Positions 9,120 to 18,574 of a DNA stretch of 64,000 nt are shown here, piece by piece; within the stretch, counting starts at the first letter, position 1; every line of letters starts with the position of its first letter. The DNA is from Collinsella sp. AF25-2LB (lineage in GTDB: Bacteria > Actinomycetota > Coriobacteriia > Coriobacteriales > Coriobacteriaceae). The notes under the pieces are model-generated. The model did no database searches. It worked only from the letters and a program-made list of their open reading frames with translations, and was not told the DNA's origin. A program made the translations under genes and the position numbers. The stretch lies in NCBI RefSeq assembly GCF_003458415.1, contig NZ_QRUF01000004.1, positions 2,055-66,054 of the forward strand, written 5' to 3'.

Positions 9120-11480
9120 CTACACACGGCGCTTGAGCTGAGCTCCGCCTTCGCCGGGCATAAGACGGCGAGCGTCGTAGACCGAATCGACACTGCTGAT
9201 GGAAGCCAGCAGCGGATCCAGACCGCTCGCGTCCGAGATCTCGACCATAAAGCGCAGGGTTGCAATACCCTCGCGGTTGGTCGACGTGGCGGCAGAAAGG
9301 ATATTACCGCCCGCATCGCCAATGGCAATGGTGACATCCTTGAGCAGGCCCATGCGGTCCAGGCACTCGACCACGATCTCGACCTGGAAGAGGGTGTCGG
9401 CAGCGCCGTCCCACTCCACATCGATCATGCGCTCGGGATGTTCCATGAGACCCTTGACGTTAGGGCAGTTGGCGCGATGCACCGAAACGCCGCGACCGCG
9501 CGTGATGAAGCCGACGATGTCGTCGCCCGTCACGGGGTTGCAGCAATGAGCCAGACGGACCAGCAGGCCGCTGTTGCTCTCGCCCTTGACGATAATGCCG
9601 TTACTGGCGCTCTTGCCGCGCTTTTGCGGCTTGCGGTTGGAGCCGCGAGCGGGCTGCTTCACGACCTCGGCGATAGCCTCGGCCTTGGTGAGCTGTTCCT
9701 CGGGCTTGGGGTCCAAGATTTGCTCGACCTTATTGCCCACAGCGCGCGGGGCAACCTTGCCGGCGCCGACGGCGGCAAACAGGTCCTCGAGCTGCTTGAA
9801 GTTAAACTGCTCCGCCACGGCGTTGAGTGCACGCGTCGAACGCGGCGTAGAAATGCCATAGCCACGCTTACGCAGGTCCTTGGCCAGCATATCGCGACCG
9901 GCGGCAGCGTCGTCGTCCTTGGTCGCGGCGGCAAAATAGCGGCGGATCTTTGACTTGGCGGAAGGTGTCTTAACGATCTTGAGCCAATCGCGCGACGGCT
10001 TGGAACTCTTGTTAGTCAGGATTTCAACGCGGTCGCCCGTCTTGATCTCGTGCGTGAGCGGAGCCACCGCACCGTTGATTTTGGCGCCGACGCAGTGGTT
10101 TCCCACCTCGGTGTGAACGGCATAGGCAAAGTCGAGCGGCGTGGAGCCGGCACGAAGCGCCATGACCTCGCCTTTGGGCGTGAAGACAAAGATCTCCTGA
10201 TCGAACAGATCGACCTTCAGCGAGTGCAGGTATTCCTTGGCATCGGTGATCTCGTCGGAAGCCGCCCAATCGAGCGAATGCTTGAGCCAGTTGATCTGGT
10301 CGTCCAAACGTTGAGCGTCATTGGTCTTGGAAGCAGACGATCCGCCCGACTTCTTATATAGCCAGTGGGCGGCAATGCCGTACTCGGCCTGCTCATGCAT
10401 CTCGTAGGTTCGAATCTGAATCTCGAGCGGACGAGCCGTAGGGCCGATGACCGTCGTGTGGAGCGACTGGTAGTTATTGACCTTAGGCATGGCGATATAG
10501 TCTTTAAAGCGACCAGGCATGGGGTGCCACAGCGTATGCACCGCACCGAGCGTGGAGTAGCAATCGCGCACCGAATGGGTAATTACACGCAGCGCCACCA
10601 GGTCGTAGATCTCGGAGAACTCCTTGCCCTTGCGCTTCATCTTTTGGTAGATGGACCAATAGTGCTTGGAGCGGCCGTTGATCTGGAAGTCCTCCAGACC
10701 AATGCGGTTGAGCTCATCGGTAAGCGTCTTGATGGTCTCGGCAAGGTAGCGTTCGCGGACCTCGCGCGACTCAGCTACCATACGCGCGATGCGCTGGTAG
10801 GCATCGGGCTCCAGGTAGAAGAAGGACAGGTCCTCGAGCTCCCACTTAATAGAGCTCATGCCCAGGCGGTCGGCCAAGGGCGCGTACACGTCCATGGTCT
10901 CGCGAGCCTTAAACAGGCGACGATCCTCGCGCAGGGCTGCCAGCGTTCGCATGTTGTGCAGACGATCGGCAAGTTTAACGATGATGACGCGGATGTCCTT
11001 GGACATGGCGAGGAACATCTTGCGCAGCGTGAGCGCCTGCTTCTCGTCCATGCTGTCGACTTCGATGTTGGTGAGCTTGGTCACGCCATCGACGAGCTCG
11101 GCCACCGTATCGCCAAACAGGCCGGAAACATCGGCAAGCGAGGTCTCGGTATCCTCGACAGTATCGTGCAGCAGCGCGGCGCACACCACATCGCAGTCCA
11201 TCTTGAGATCGGCCAAAATGATGGCAACCTCGACGGGATGGTTAATGTACATCTCGCCCGAGCGGCGCTTTTGGTTGCAGTGCTTCTCGGCGGCAAAGCA
11301 GTAGGCCTGCTCAACCTTAGAAAAGTCGTCCTCATTCATATATTTGAGGCACAGGCGCTCCAGCTTGTCGTAGCTGTCCGCCATAATCTCGGGCGGCAGC
11401 TCATCGGCATGCTTATAGTGCTCCATCTCCGAAAACGGCTGGAGGGTGGAATCATGGGCGGTACGGGCTGCGGCATCCAT
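9120..11480 (-). CDS. Bifunctional (p)ppGpp synthetase/hydrolase, RelA/SpoT family
   Basis: At 786 residues this is a full-length long RSH enzyme that makes and degrades (p)ppGpp in the stringent response. In order it has an HD hydrolase domain with intact HDTVEDT (His105-Asp106), a synthetase domain with RFKDYIAMPKVNNYQSLHTTV-type sequence around 330-350, a TGS domain (FVFTPKGEVMALRAGSTPLDFAY), a helical/Cys region containing HCCNPVTGDDIVGFITRGRGVSVH, and a C-terminal ACT domain. Both catalytic sites look active. It begins 15 bases after the recJ-helicase stop, so the two are likely cotranscribed, the usual recJ-rel neighbourhood in Gram-positives. Confidence 0.96.
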   Translation of the reverse strand: MDAAARTAHDSTLQPFSEMEHYKHADELPPEIMADSYDKLERLCLKYMNEDDFSKVEQAYCFAAEKHCNQKRRSGEMYINHPVEVAIILADLKMDCDVVCAALLHDTVEDTETSLADVSGLFGDTVAELVDGVTKLTNIEVDSMDEKQALTLRKMFLAMSKDIRVIIVKLADRLHNMRTLAALREDRRLFKARETMDVYAPLADRLGMSSIKWELEDLSFFYLEPDAYQRIARMVAESREVRERYLAETIKTLTDELNRIGLEDFQINGRSKHYWSIYQKMKRKGKEFSEIYDLVALRVITHSVRDCYSTLGAVHTLWHPMPGRFKDYIAMPKVNNYQSLHTTVIGPTARPLEIQIRTYEMHEQAEYGIAAHWLYKKSGGSSASKTNDAQRLDDQINWLKHSLDWAASDEITDAKEYLHSLKVDLFDQEIFVFTPKGEVMALRAGSTPLDFAYAVHTEVGNHCVGAKINGAVAPLTHEIKTGDRVEILTNKSSKPSRDWLKIVKTPSAKSKIRRYFAAATKDDDAAAGRDMLAKDLRKRGYGISTPRSTRALNAVAEQFNFKQLEDLFAAVGAGKVAPRAVGNKVEQILDPKPEEQLTKAEAIAEVVKQPARGSNRKPQKRGKSASNGIIVKGESNSGLLVRLAHCCNPVTGDDIVGFITRGRGVSVHRANCPNVKGLMEHPERMIDVEWDGAADTLFQVEIVVECLDRMGLLKDVTIAIGDAGGNILSAATSTNREGIATLRFMVEISDASGLDPLLASISSVDSVYDARRLMPGEGGAQLKRRV

Positions 11481-11495
11481 CGAGGTCCCCTTCCC

Positions 11496-14400
11496 CTAGG
11501 CCCGCGGTACGATCGGGCGGTTAACTTTGGCTAGCATATCAGAAGCGCACGAATCGAGCGCCCAGCTCCGGAAAGCCGAAAACTCCATGCGCGAGCGCAA
11601 GCCCTCCAAATAGCGAATTGACCTGCTCAATTGCACGCGGCCGGGGTTTTCGGCCATCGCGATGCGACGAGTGTCGTCAAACCCCGAAACTCGACAGAAA
11701 CCAAGCTCTTCGAAGATTCCCAGGCCGCTTTCCACCGAACGCTCGTCGACCGGCGTGCGAGCATCGATGGCAAGGCACATCTGCGCGATGTCGATATCGC
11801 TCGCACTAAAGGAATCGTCCCCGGTTTTGCCGCGGTTGGAGCGCCACATGGTCTGCAGCGCGCGATAGAGCGTGACGAGCTCGTCGCGCTCGGGCGCATA
11901 GCAGTCGAGCAGGCGCTCGTTAATGCGGGCGTCGCGCGACGAATAGAGCAGATGGATCACGGCGGGCTGGCCATCGCGGCCGGCACGTCCGCTCATCTGG
12001 TTGAACTCGATGGCGCCAAACGGCATGTGGTAGAGCACGACATGACGGATATCGGGCAGGTTGACGCCCTCACCGAAGGCCGAAGTTGAAACGATGCAGC
12101 TGAGACTTCCGTCTCTAAAGGCTTCCTCAACACGGCGGCGATCGGAGCGCGCAAGCCCGGCGTTATAGAACGCGATATGGGTCGCACAGTCGGGAACGCG
12201 TTTGCGCAACGTCTTGGCAAGCGCCACGGACTGGTCGCGCGAGTTCACGTAGATAACGGTCTTCTCCCCCGTCGCCACGATCGACACCAGGCGATTTTCG
12301 CGGCTCGCAAGGTCACGGTCGTCCTCGAGTTGCAGGTTCTCGCGAACGGTCTCGTCGACCACCGTCCTGGTAATCGGCAATACACGAGCAAGCTCCGCCA
12401 CGACCGGGGCCGTCGCGGTAGCCGTTGCCGCCATGACAACGGGGTCGCCCAGGGCTTTGAGGATATCGGGCATGTCGAGGTATGCGCTCCGGTCGCCGCC
12501 CTTGGCAAGACCGGCATGATGCGCCTCATCGATAACGACAAAACCGATGCGCCCCGAACGCGCAAAGCGATCGCGGTGAATGGACAGAAACTCGGGCGTC
12601 GTGAGCACGATGCCGGTGCGGCCCGAAGCCAGGCCGGCAAACACGTCATCGCGCGCCGCCTCCACGGTCTCGCCGGTCAGCACGCCAACGCCAATGCCGA
12701 GCGCGGCCATCGTCGAGGAAAGGTGATAGGCCTGGTCGGCAACGAGCGCGCGCAGCGGATAGACAAAGATACTCGCACGCCCGCGAAGAACCGCCTCGCG
12801 CGCGGCATGCACATGGAAGATAAGAGACTTGCCGCGCCCCGTTCCCATAACGGCCAGAACACTTTGGTGATCGGCCAGGGCATCGAGCGCCTCGACCTGC
12901 GCGCGGTGCGGCTGGTTCGATCCGATAAAGCTGTGAATGAGCGAGCGCGTGAGCTCGGTATAGGAAAGTTGGGCAAGCGTCTCGCGTTTACGCGACTCCA
13001 GGCGCAGGCCAGAATCCGCCGGTTGTACGCCGCGGCGAAGCTCACATGCCGGATCGTCGATATTGGGTGCCGTGGTATCGCGCACCAAGACATCTTTGAT
13101 CATGAGCTTGGGCTTCACACGTCCCTGCCAATGCTCGGCCACGGCCTCGAACACCAAATCGACGGCGCTATCGCAATTGATAAGCCTATCGATCTGCGGC
13201 ACACGAAACATGATGGCCGGCACACTCGTGGCGCCATCCGTCGCCACGAAGCGCATATGCTCGCCGGTCTTGCCCACCACGGCGCGATCGCACATCGTCA
13301 CGCCCTCGGCAGCCAACAGCGGCACCTTATTACCCTGGCCAAACGGCTCAAGGCGAGAAATCTGCTCGATGGTCTCGATATTCAATTCGGAAAGGTCGAC
13401 CGTGGCGGCAACCTCATCGGTGTCCTCAAAGTCCTCGGCGGGAAGCTCGGACAACACGGCGGAAAGGCGACGACGGAACTCGTCGAGCTTGGACGCCTCG
13501 ATGGTCACGCCCACCGCACCGGCATGCCCGCCGCGGCGAATCAGCAGGTCGGAACAGCGCTCGACGGCTTCGAACAGGTTGACCTTGCCCACCGAGCGGC
13601 CCGAGCCACGTGCTATACCGTCCTCGATAGAGAAGAGCAACGCCGGCACGTGATATCGGTTGGTAAGGCGGCTCGCCACGATGCCTTTAACGCCCTCGTG
13701 CCAGCCCTCGCCACCCACGACGATTGCGCGACCGCCATCATAGGTCTCCTCGACCTTTGCCATGGCATCACGCGTGAGCTCCGCCTCAATCTCGCGACGC
13801 TGACGGTTGATCTCCTCGAGCTCGGCCGCCAGTGCACTTGCTTCGATAGGATCGCGGGCAAGCAGCAGGTCGAGCGCCAGCTTGGGATCGGCCATGCGGC
13901 CGGCGGCGTTTAAGCGGGGAATGAGCGAGAACGATAGACCGTCCGCCGTAATGGTAGCCAGATCGGCCTTGGCGAGCGCTGCAAGCGCGATGTAACCGGG
14001 ACGAGCCGTCACGCGCATCTGCTGGATGCCCTCGGCGACCAGTGCGCGATTCTCGGGCGTGAGCGGCATCATGTCGGACACGGTACCCAGTGCCGCGACC
14101 TCAATCAGCGAACGCCAATACGACGGCTTGCCCAGACGCTCGCCCAAAACCTGCACCAGCTTGAGCGCCACACCGGCACCGGCAAGTTCACGCGAGGGGC
14201 CCTTATCCTCGAGTTTAGGGTCGGTCAGGGGCACGCCCTGCGGCACCTGATCGGAGGGCTCGTGATGGTCCGTGACCACCAAATCGATCCCCAGGCTCTC
14301 CAGATAGGAAACCTCTTCTTTGGCGGCAATGCCGTTATCGACGGTCACGATCAGCTGGGGACGAGCGAGCTCGTTAACGCGGTCGAGCGCCGCGCGCGAA

Positions 14401-14783
14401 AGACCGTAGCCCTCGTCAAAGCGATGTGGAATAAACGGCGTAACATCGGCGCCAAACGTGCGCAGCGCCTCGGTCAACAGGCAGGTCGACGTAATACCGT
14501 CAACGTCAAAATCGCCAAAGACCGCGATATGCTCGTGGTTGCGAATAGCATGCTCGACGCGGTCGGCAACGACCGACATGCCTGGGATAATGAGTGGGTC
14601 GGCCCAGTCGCGATCGAGCGAAGGCGTCAAAAACAGCTGGCCTTCCTCGATGGATGTAATGCCGTGCGCAACCATAATGCGCGCCACCAGCCCGGGAATG
14701 CCCAGGCCAACCGAAAGCTCCTTTTCGAGCTCGGGGTTTTGCTGAGCGACCGCCCAGCGATGCGTCGTCTTAAGCGATGACAT
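11496..14783 (-). CDS. recJ: RecJ single-strand exonuclease fused to a RecQ-like SF2 helicase
   Basis: Residues 1-570 are a RecJ: the DHH domain has GDFDVDGITS (Asp91, 93, 95) and TDHHEP (172-174), then DHHA1 with GSGRSVGKVNLFEA and GGHAGAVGV, and an OB-like segment. Residues ~605-1095 are an SF2 helicase with Walker A MGTGRGKS (646-653), DEAH (752-755), an ATATATA motif III-like stretch and SGRAGRDG (931-938), close to RecQ motif VI. Typical RecJ is 550-800 residues, so the helicase half is an addition. RecJ degrades 5' ssDNA after unwinding, usually with a separate RecQ. The ATG at 14783 follows GGGGGTGG by six bases; a GTG at 14828 is an alternative. Confidence 0.9.
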   Translation of the reverse strand: MSSLKTTHRWAVAQQNPELEKELSVGLGIPGLVARIMVAHGITSIEEGQLFLTPSLDRDWADPLIIPGMSVVADRVEHAIRNHEHIAVFGDFDVDGITSTCLLTEALRTFGADVTPFIPHRFDEGYGLSRAALDRVNELARPQLIVTVDNGIAAKEEVSYLESLGIDLVVTDHHEPSDQVPQGVPLTDPKLEDKGPSRELAGAGVALKLVQVLGERLGKPSYWRSLIEVAALGTVSDMMPLTPENRALVAEGIQQMRVTARPGYIALAALAKADLATITADGLSFSLIPRLNAAGRMADPKLALDLLLARDPIEASALAAELEEINRQRREIEAELTRDAMAKVEETYDGGRAIVVGGEGWHEGVKGIVASRLTNRYHVPALLFSIEDGIARGSGRSVGKVNLFEAVERCSDLLIRRGGHAGAVGVTIEASKLDEFRRRLSAVLSELPAEDFEDTDEVAATVDLSELNIETIEQISRLEPFGQGNKVPLLAAEGVTMCDRAVVGKTGEHMRFVATDGATSVPAIMFRVPQIDRLINCDSAVDLVFEAVAEHWQGRVKPKLMIKDVLVRDTTAPNIDDPACELRRGVQPADSGLRLESRKRETLAQLSYTELTRSLIHSFIGSNQPHRAQVEALDALADHQSVLAVMGTGRGKSLIFHVHAAREAVLRGRASIFVYPLRALVADQAYHLSSTMAALGIGVGVLTGETVEAARDDVFAGLASGRTGIVLTTPEFLSIHRDRFARSGRIGFVVIDEAHHAGLAKGGDRSAYLDMPDILKALGDPVVMAATATATAPVVAELARVLPITRTVVDETVRENLQLEDDRDLASRENRLVSIVATGEKTVIYVNSRDQSVALAKTLRKRVPDCATHIAFYNAGLARSDRRRVEEAFRDGSLSCIVSTSAFGEGVNLPDIRHVVLYHMPFGAIEFNQMSGRAGRDGQPAVIHLLYSSRDARINERLLDCYAPERDELVTLYRALQTMWRSNRGKTGDDSFSASDIDIAQMCLAIDARTPVDERSVESGLGIFEELGFCRVSGFDDTRRIAMAENPGRVQLSRSIRYLEGLRSRMEFSAFRSWALDSCASDMLAKVNRPIVPRA

Positions 14784-15059
14784 AGGCGCCCACCCCCGAT
14801 AGGGGCAGGTCGCCGCGATACCTCTCACGGTTCATAGCGATGAGTCCTCTGTGTATGCCCGCTTCGGCAGGCAGATCTGTTGAACGGATTTATTATACCG
14901 TGCAGCACGGACGCAAATCGCCGCAGCACGCCGCGGTTTCGGTAAACGATGCCGGTAATAGCCTCGAAATATTCGAGCGTTTCTGACGCACGGACGCATG
15001 CGAGCGTCTAGCATATCCATTCAAAACGGATTCACGAGCAAAGGGAGTCGCAAGCGCAT
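14784..15059. promoter_or_regulatory. Divergent promoter region, recJ / BASS transporter
   Basis: The 276 bases between the divergent starts contain a perfect TATAAT on the minus strand at 14897-14892, a good -10 candidate for the recJ-relA transcript. No clear TTGACA lies 16-18 bases upstream of it. A Shine-Dalgarno-like AAGGGAG sits 11 bases before the 15060 start. Otherwise I see nothing specific. Confidence 0.4.
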
Positions 15060-16058
15060 ATGAAGCAATGGGTTGGACTGGGCAAATTTCTCGCGGGATA
15101 CATGCAGGTCATCGTTCCGATTTGCGTGGCGCTCGGTGTGCTCTTTCCCCAGCAGATTGGCGTACTCAAGCCTATCGTTCCCGCCCTGTTTGCCTTTATG
15201 ACGTTTCAGGGTGCGCTCAGCAACACCTTCCACCAGGTAACCGAGGTGTTCCGCCGTCCGCTGCACCTGGTCTTGGCGTTGCTCGTCTCGGCGGTGCTTA
15301 TCCCTATCGCAGCCTATGCCATGGGATCGTTATTCTTTGGCTCCAATCCCAACCTTGTCTGCGGTATCGTGCTCGAGTACAGCGTACCTGTGGCAGTCAC
15401 TGCCTTTATGTGGATTAGCATGTTCGGCGGCAACGGCCCGCTCGCGCTCACCATCATCCTGACGTCCTCGGTCATCTCACCTGTGACGATTCCTCTTACG
15501 CTCAAGCTCTTGCTGGGCGCCACCGTCTCGATCGATGTGCCGAGCATGATGCAGGACATGGCCTTTATGATCGCCATCCCCGCCGTGCTCGGCATCGTGA
15601 TCAATGAACTCACGCGCGGCTGGGGTCATGAGAAACTCTCCCCCGCGCTCTCGCCCGCCTGCAAGTTCATGATGATGGGGGTCATCGCGTCCAACTCCAC
15701 CGCCATGAGCGAGTACGTGCTGCACATGAACGCGGTGCGCCTGGAAGTCGCCCTCTTTATCCTTTCGTTCGCCATCAGTGGCTTTATCATCGGCATCCTG
15801 GTCGCACGTGCCCTGCATCTGCCGTATAGCGAGACGACCACCATGTGCTTTACCTGCGGCATGCGTAACATCTCTTCGGGCGCCGTCATCGCCACACAGT
15901 ACTTTCCCGGCGAGGTCGTATTCCCCGTCATGTGCGGTACGCTGTTTCAACAGGTGCTGGCCTCGATTATCGGACATCTCTTTGAGCGCCTGACCGGCGA
16001 GGAGCGCGCCAAACAGCGCAAGCGGGTCAAGGCCGGCCGCGACGCGATGGCAAGCTAG
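15060..16058 (+). CDS. Bile acid:sodium symporter (BASS) family transporter
   Basis: The 332-residue polytopic protein has about nine to ten hydrophobic segments and the BASS signature region LEYSVPVAVTAFMW, followed later by CFTCGMRNISSGAVIATQYFP. Length and topology match the BASS/BART superfamily. Members carry bile acids, pantoate, keto acids or other organic anions with sodium. The family name does not establish bile-salt transport, although that would suit a gut organism. The start is supported by AAGGGAG eleven bases upstream. It is the only plus-strand gene between two minus-strand blocks and converges on the GalT-like gene. Confidence 0.85.
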   Translation: MKQWVGLGKFLAGYMQVIVPICVALGVLFPQQIGVLKPIVPALFAFMTFQGALSNTFHQVTEVFRRPLHLVLALLVSAVLIPIAAYAMGSLFFGSNPNLVCGIVLEYSVPVAVTAFMWISMFGGNGPLALTIILTSSVISPVTIPLTLKLLLGATVSIDVPSMMQDMAFMIAIPAVLGIVINELTRGWGHEKLSPALSPACKFMMMGVIASNSTAMSEYVLHMNAVRLEVALFILSFAISGFIIGILVARALHLPYSETTTMCFTCGMRNISSGAVIATQYFPGEVVFPVMCGTLFQQVLASIIGHLFERLTGEERAKQRKRVKAGRDAMAS

Positions 16059-16088
16059 GCAGCACGCTTTTCGCAGGCACTCGCCTTG

Positions 16089-16886
16089 CTACGCGAGCGT
16101 TTCCAGATGCGCGCGTAGGCGCTCGGCATCGACATCGAGCGTTGTCTCGGCATTGACCTGGGCCAAACGATAGCCCACAAAGTAGGGCGAAACCACCCAA
16201 CGTGGCAGCGCCTTGGCAATGGTCCGGCCGTCCATGTGGTAGAAGAACAAGTTGTACGACTCCGCACGACCGCCGTGGTGCTCGTGCAGGATATAGCACA
16301 GAGCTACCTGGATCGCATCGGCAAACAGGCCCGCTTCGGCTTGGTCGCGGGCGTCGTCGCTGGCGGCGATTCCCTGTGGAGCCGAGACGTTGACCTCAAA
16401 GAATCCCATGATCGGCTCGGTTGAGATGTTGACCGCGACCCTCCCGTGTCGCCAAACATCGATGCCTTCAAAGTTGGCTGAGGTCAGCGCCGCATAGCCG
16501 TCCTCCTGTTCCAAGCCCACAATCTGCATGTGTGGATGGACGAGGCTGCCGCCCGAAAGCGGGCCTTTGTTCTTGTACATGAGCACACTGCGGTACTGTT
16601 GGGAATCGATCATCTGCTGCCAGCAGCCCAGGGCAAACCGCATCACATGATGCAGCTCATCCGGTTCATAGGTCACCAGGTCGGCGTCGTGATTGGCCGA
16701 CTCGATCAATACGGTCTGACGGGTGGCCCGCAAGGTCTTGAACTTATTCTCGAGCCAGATGCAGTCACCATCGCGCTGGATGATGTTGGCGAGCCCCTCC
16801 GTGTCGCAAAAAGGGCACGCGGTGCCAAGGCGACGATTATCGTCGGGCTTGCCGCTCGCCTGCTGAACGTCAAATACCAGCGCCAC
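16089..16886 (-). CDS. DUF4931-type protein, GalT/HIT-like nucleotidyltransferase fold
   Basis: The 265-residue protein has a zinc-type CPFC near residue 25 and LVHPHMQIVG, which resembles the active-site HPHxQ of galactose-1-phosphate uridylyltransferase, placing it in the GalT/HIT superfamily (DUF4931 is my best match). The enzyme reaction is unknown; nucleotide transfer or hydrolysis is likely. It starts at GTG, with GGAGG eight bases upstream overlapping the cutC stop, and it follows cutC by only three bases. The tight coupling suggests coordinated expression rather than a proven shared pathway. Confidence 0.8.
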   Translation of the reverse strand: MALVFDVQQASGKPDDNRRLGTACPFCDTEGLANIIQRDGDCIWLENKFKTLRATRQTVLIESANHDADLVTYEPDELHHVMRFALGCWQQMIDSQQYRSVLMYKNKGPLSGGSLVHPHMQIVGLEQEDGYAALTSANFEGIDVWRHGRVAVNISTEPIMGFFEVNVSAPQGIAASDDARDQAEAGLFADAIQVALCYILHEHHGGRAESYNLFFYHMDGRTIAKALPRWVVSPYFVGYRLAQVNAETTLDVDAERLRAHLETLA

Positions 16887-16889
16887 GGG

Positions 16890-17567
16890 TTATACCTCCA
16901 GCGGCACGATCTTGGTGCCATGGAGCTCGGAGACGCCTAGCGCCGCCGCGACCGCGTCGCGATTTGCCGTAGTAATGCCGCCGCCGGGAAGGATGGTCAA
17001 ACGATCGCCCGCATACTCGATTAAACGAGCCAGGTGATCGAAATTATCCTCGATCGACGTGCCGGCAGCGCCGCCATGCGTGAGGATGCGCGTAACGCCG
17101 CAGTCGGCAAGCGTATCAATCGCATCGAGCTGAGCCTCGGGCGAGAGCTGGTCAAATGCCATGTGGAAGGTGATGTCGATGGGCTCACGCTTGCACTCCT
17201 CGGTCGCGCAGCCCGCAGCCATCACGAGAGCGCCCAGCGTAAGATCGTCGAGCGCCCAGCCGCTGGCACAGGGCTTGCAGCAGCCAAAGACCAGGCCGTC
17301 AACGCCGGCGCTCACAGCAAGGCCCAGGTCCATCTCCATCATGCGCAGCTCGTCCTGGTCGTAGTGAAAGTCGCCGCCACGCGGGCGAATCATGCACATC
17401 ACCCGTGCATCGTGCTCGTGGACATAGTTGGTCGTAGCGCTGATAACGCCGGCCGAAGGCGTGGTGCCACCAACGGCAAGGTTGTCGCACAGCTCGATAC
17501 GCCTTGCACCGGCATCGATAGCCGCCGGCACCCGCTCAAAGTTCTCGGCACAAAACTCGTACACCAT
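16890..17567 (-). CDS. cutC: CutC family protein (copper homeostasis name)
   Basis: The 225-residue protein shows the CutC TIM-barrel pattern: EFCAENFERVPAAIDAGARRIELC at the N-terminus, GGTTPSAGVI, MIRPRGGDFHY, ITFHMAFD, RILTHGGA and LPGGGI. CutC was linked to copper tolerance in E. coli, but its enzymatic role is unresolved. The frame is open to 17798, yet ATG 17567 aligns with the family N-terminus and has GGGGGT seven bases upstream. It is the first gene of a two-gene unit with the GalT-like protein. Confidence 0.9.
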   Translation of the reverse strand: MVYEFCAENFERVPAAIDAGARRIELCDNLAVGGTTPSAGVISATTNYVHEHDARVMCMIRPRGGDFHYDQDELRMMEMDLGLAVSAGVDGLVFGCCKPCASGWALDDLTLGALVMAAGCATEECKREPIDITFHMAFDQLSPEAQLDAIDTLADCGVTRILTHGGAAGTSIEDNFDHLARLIEYAGDRLTILPGGGITTANRDAVAAALGVSELHGTKIVPLEV

Positions 17568-17718
17568 AGATAGACCCCCAGATGACATTTCTATTTCCAC
17601 ACGGCATTGTCGCACTTTAAAAACCAACCCGCATGACAGAGCAAAATGATTTGGTGGGGACGAAGGAAAACGTCCCCAACGACTACCTCCAACGCCGCAG
17701 GCAGAGGACGGACAGCGA

Positions 17719-17818
17719 GCGGGCACCAGAGCGAACAGATTGGCATGAAAAGAGGGCGGCATAGACCTTCTGGTCATGCCGCCCTCTTTGAATGACAAGC
17801 TGTCGCTCTGGTGCCCGC
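17719..17818. repeat. Nested 100-base palindrome between cutC and livF
   Basis: An outer perfect 16-bp inverted repeat (17719-17734 and 17803-17818) encloses an inner perfect 14-bp repeat (17749-17762 and 17776-17789) with a further GACC/GGTC pair around a TTCT loop. The inner stem is flanked by A- and T-runs and could terminate transcription in both directions. A separate 8-bp hairpin at 17835-17854 lies beside the livF stop. Confidence 0.8.
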
Positions 17819-17860
17819 GCAGCGTCGACTGGTCCGCCGTTCGGTAGAACGGCGAACCGC

Positions 17861-18574
17861 CTAACCGCCCAAGTAAGCTTTGCGGACGTTGTCGTCGTGC
17901 AGCAGCTCTTGACCAGTGCCGGTCATGGTGATCTTGCCGGTCTCGAGCACGTAACCGCGTGTGGCGATGGAAAGCGCCATCTGCGCGTTTTGCTCGACCA
18001 GAAGCACCGTGGTACCGGCCTTGTGCAAGTCCTCGACAATCTGGAAGATCTGTTCGATCAGAATCGGTGCCAGACCCATGGAAGGCTCGTCGAGCATGAG
18101 CAGTTTGGGGTTACTCATAAGGGCGCGCCCCATAACGAGCATCTGCTGCTCGCCGCCTGAAAGGGTGCCGGCGACCTGGCGACGACGTTCCTTCAGGCGC
18201 GGGAACTGCTCGTAGACGCGCTCCAGGCCCGGAGCCACCGTGGACTTGGGCTGCGTATAGGCACCCATCTCCAGGTTCTCCTCGACCGTCATCTGCAAAA
18301 AGGCGCGACGACCCTCGGGAACCTGAGCCAGGCCCTTACCAACCAGCTTATCAGCGGGCGTATGAGTAATGTCCTCGCCCATAAACTTGATGGAACCGGT
18401 CTTGGAACGCAGCAGGCCCGAGACGGTCTTGAGCGTTGTGGACTTGCCGGCACCGTTGGCACCAATCAAGGCCACGATCTCGCCCTCGTTAACGTTAAAG
18501 GAGATGTCCTTAATGGCGTGGATGGCGCCGTACCAGACGTTGATGTTGTAGACGGAAAGCATCAGCTCTGCCAT
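17861..18574 (-). CDS. livF: Branched-chain amino acid ABC transporter, ATP-binding protein LivF
   Basis: The 237-residue ATPase has Walker A GANGAGKST, the ABC signature LSGGEQQ, Walker B LLMLDEPS followed by MGLAPILIEQ (a LivF hallmark) and the switch His region VEQNA. It is the second ATPase of a LIV-I type importer and acts at the inner face of the membrane. Its ATG directly follows the livG stop codon, so translation is probably coupled. It is the last gene of livK-livK-livH-livM-livG-livF. Confidence 0.95.
   Translation of the reverse strand: MAELMLSVYNINVWYGAIHAIKDISFNVNEGEIVALIGANGAGKSTTLKTVSGLLRSKTGSIKFMGEDITHTPADKLVGKGLAQVPEGRRAFLQMTVEENLEMGAYTQPKSTVAPGLERVYEQFPRLKERRRQVAGTLSGGEQQMLVMGRALMSNPKLLMLDEPSMGLAPILIEQIFQIVEDLHKAGTTVLLVEQNAQMALSIATRGYVLETGKITMTGTGQELLHDDNVRKAYLGG

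Noticed and set aside
12177..13913. 578-residue frame antisense to the recJ-helicase gene
   Set aside because: Shadow of a GC-rich gene; no ribosome-binding site or domain.
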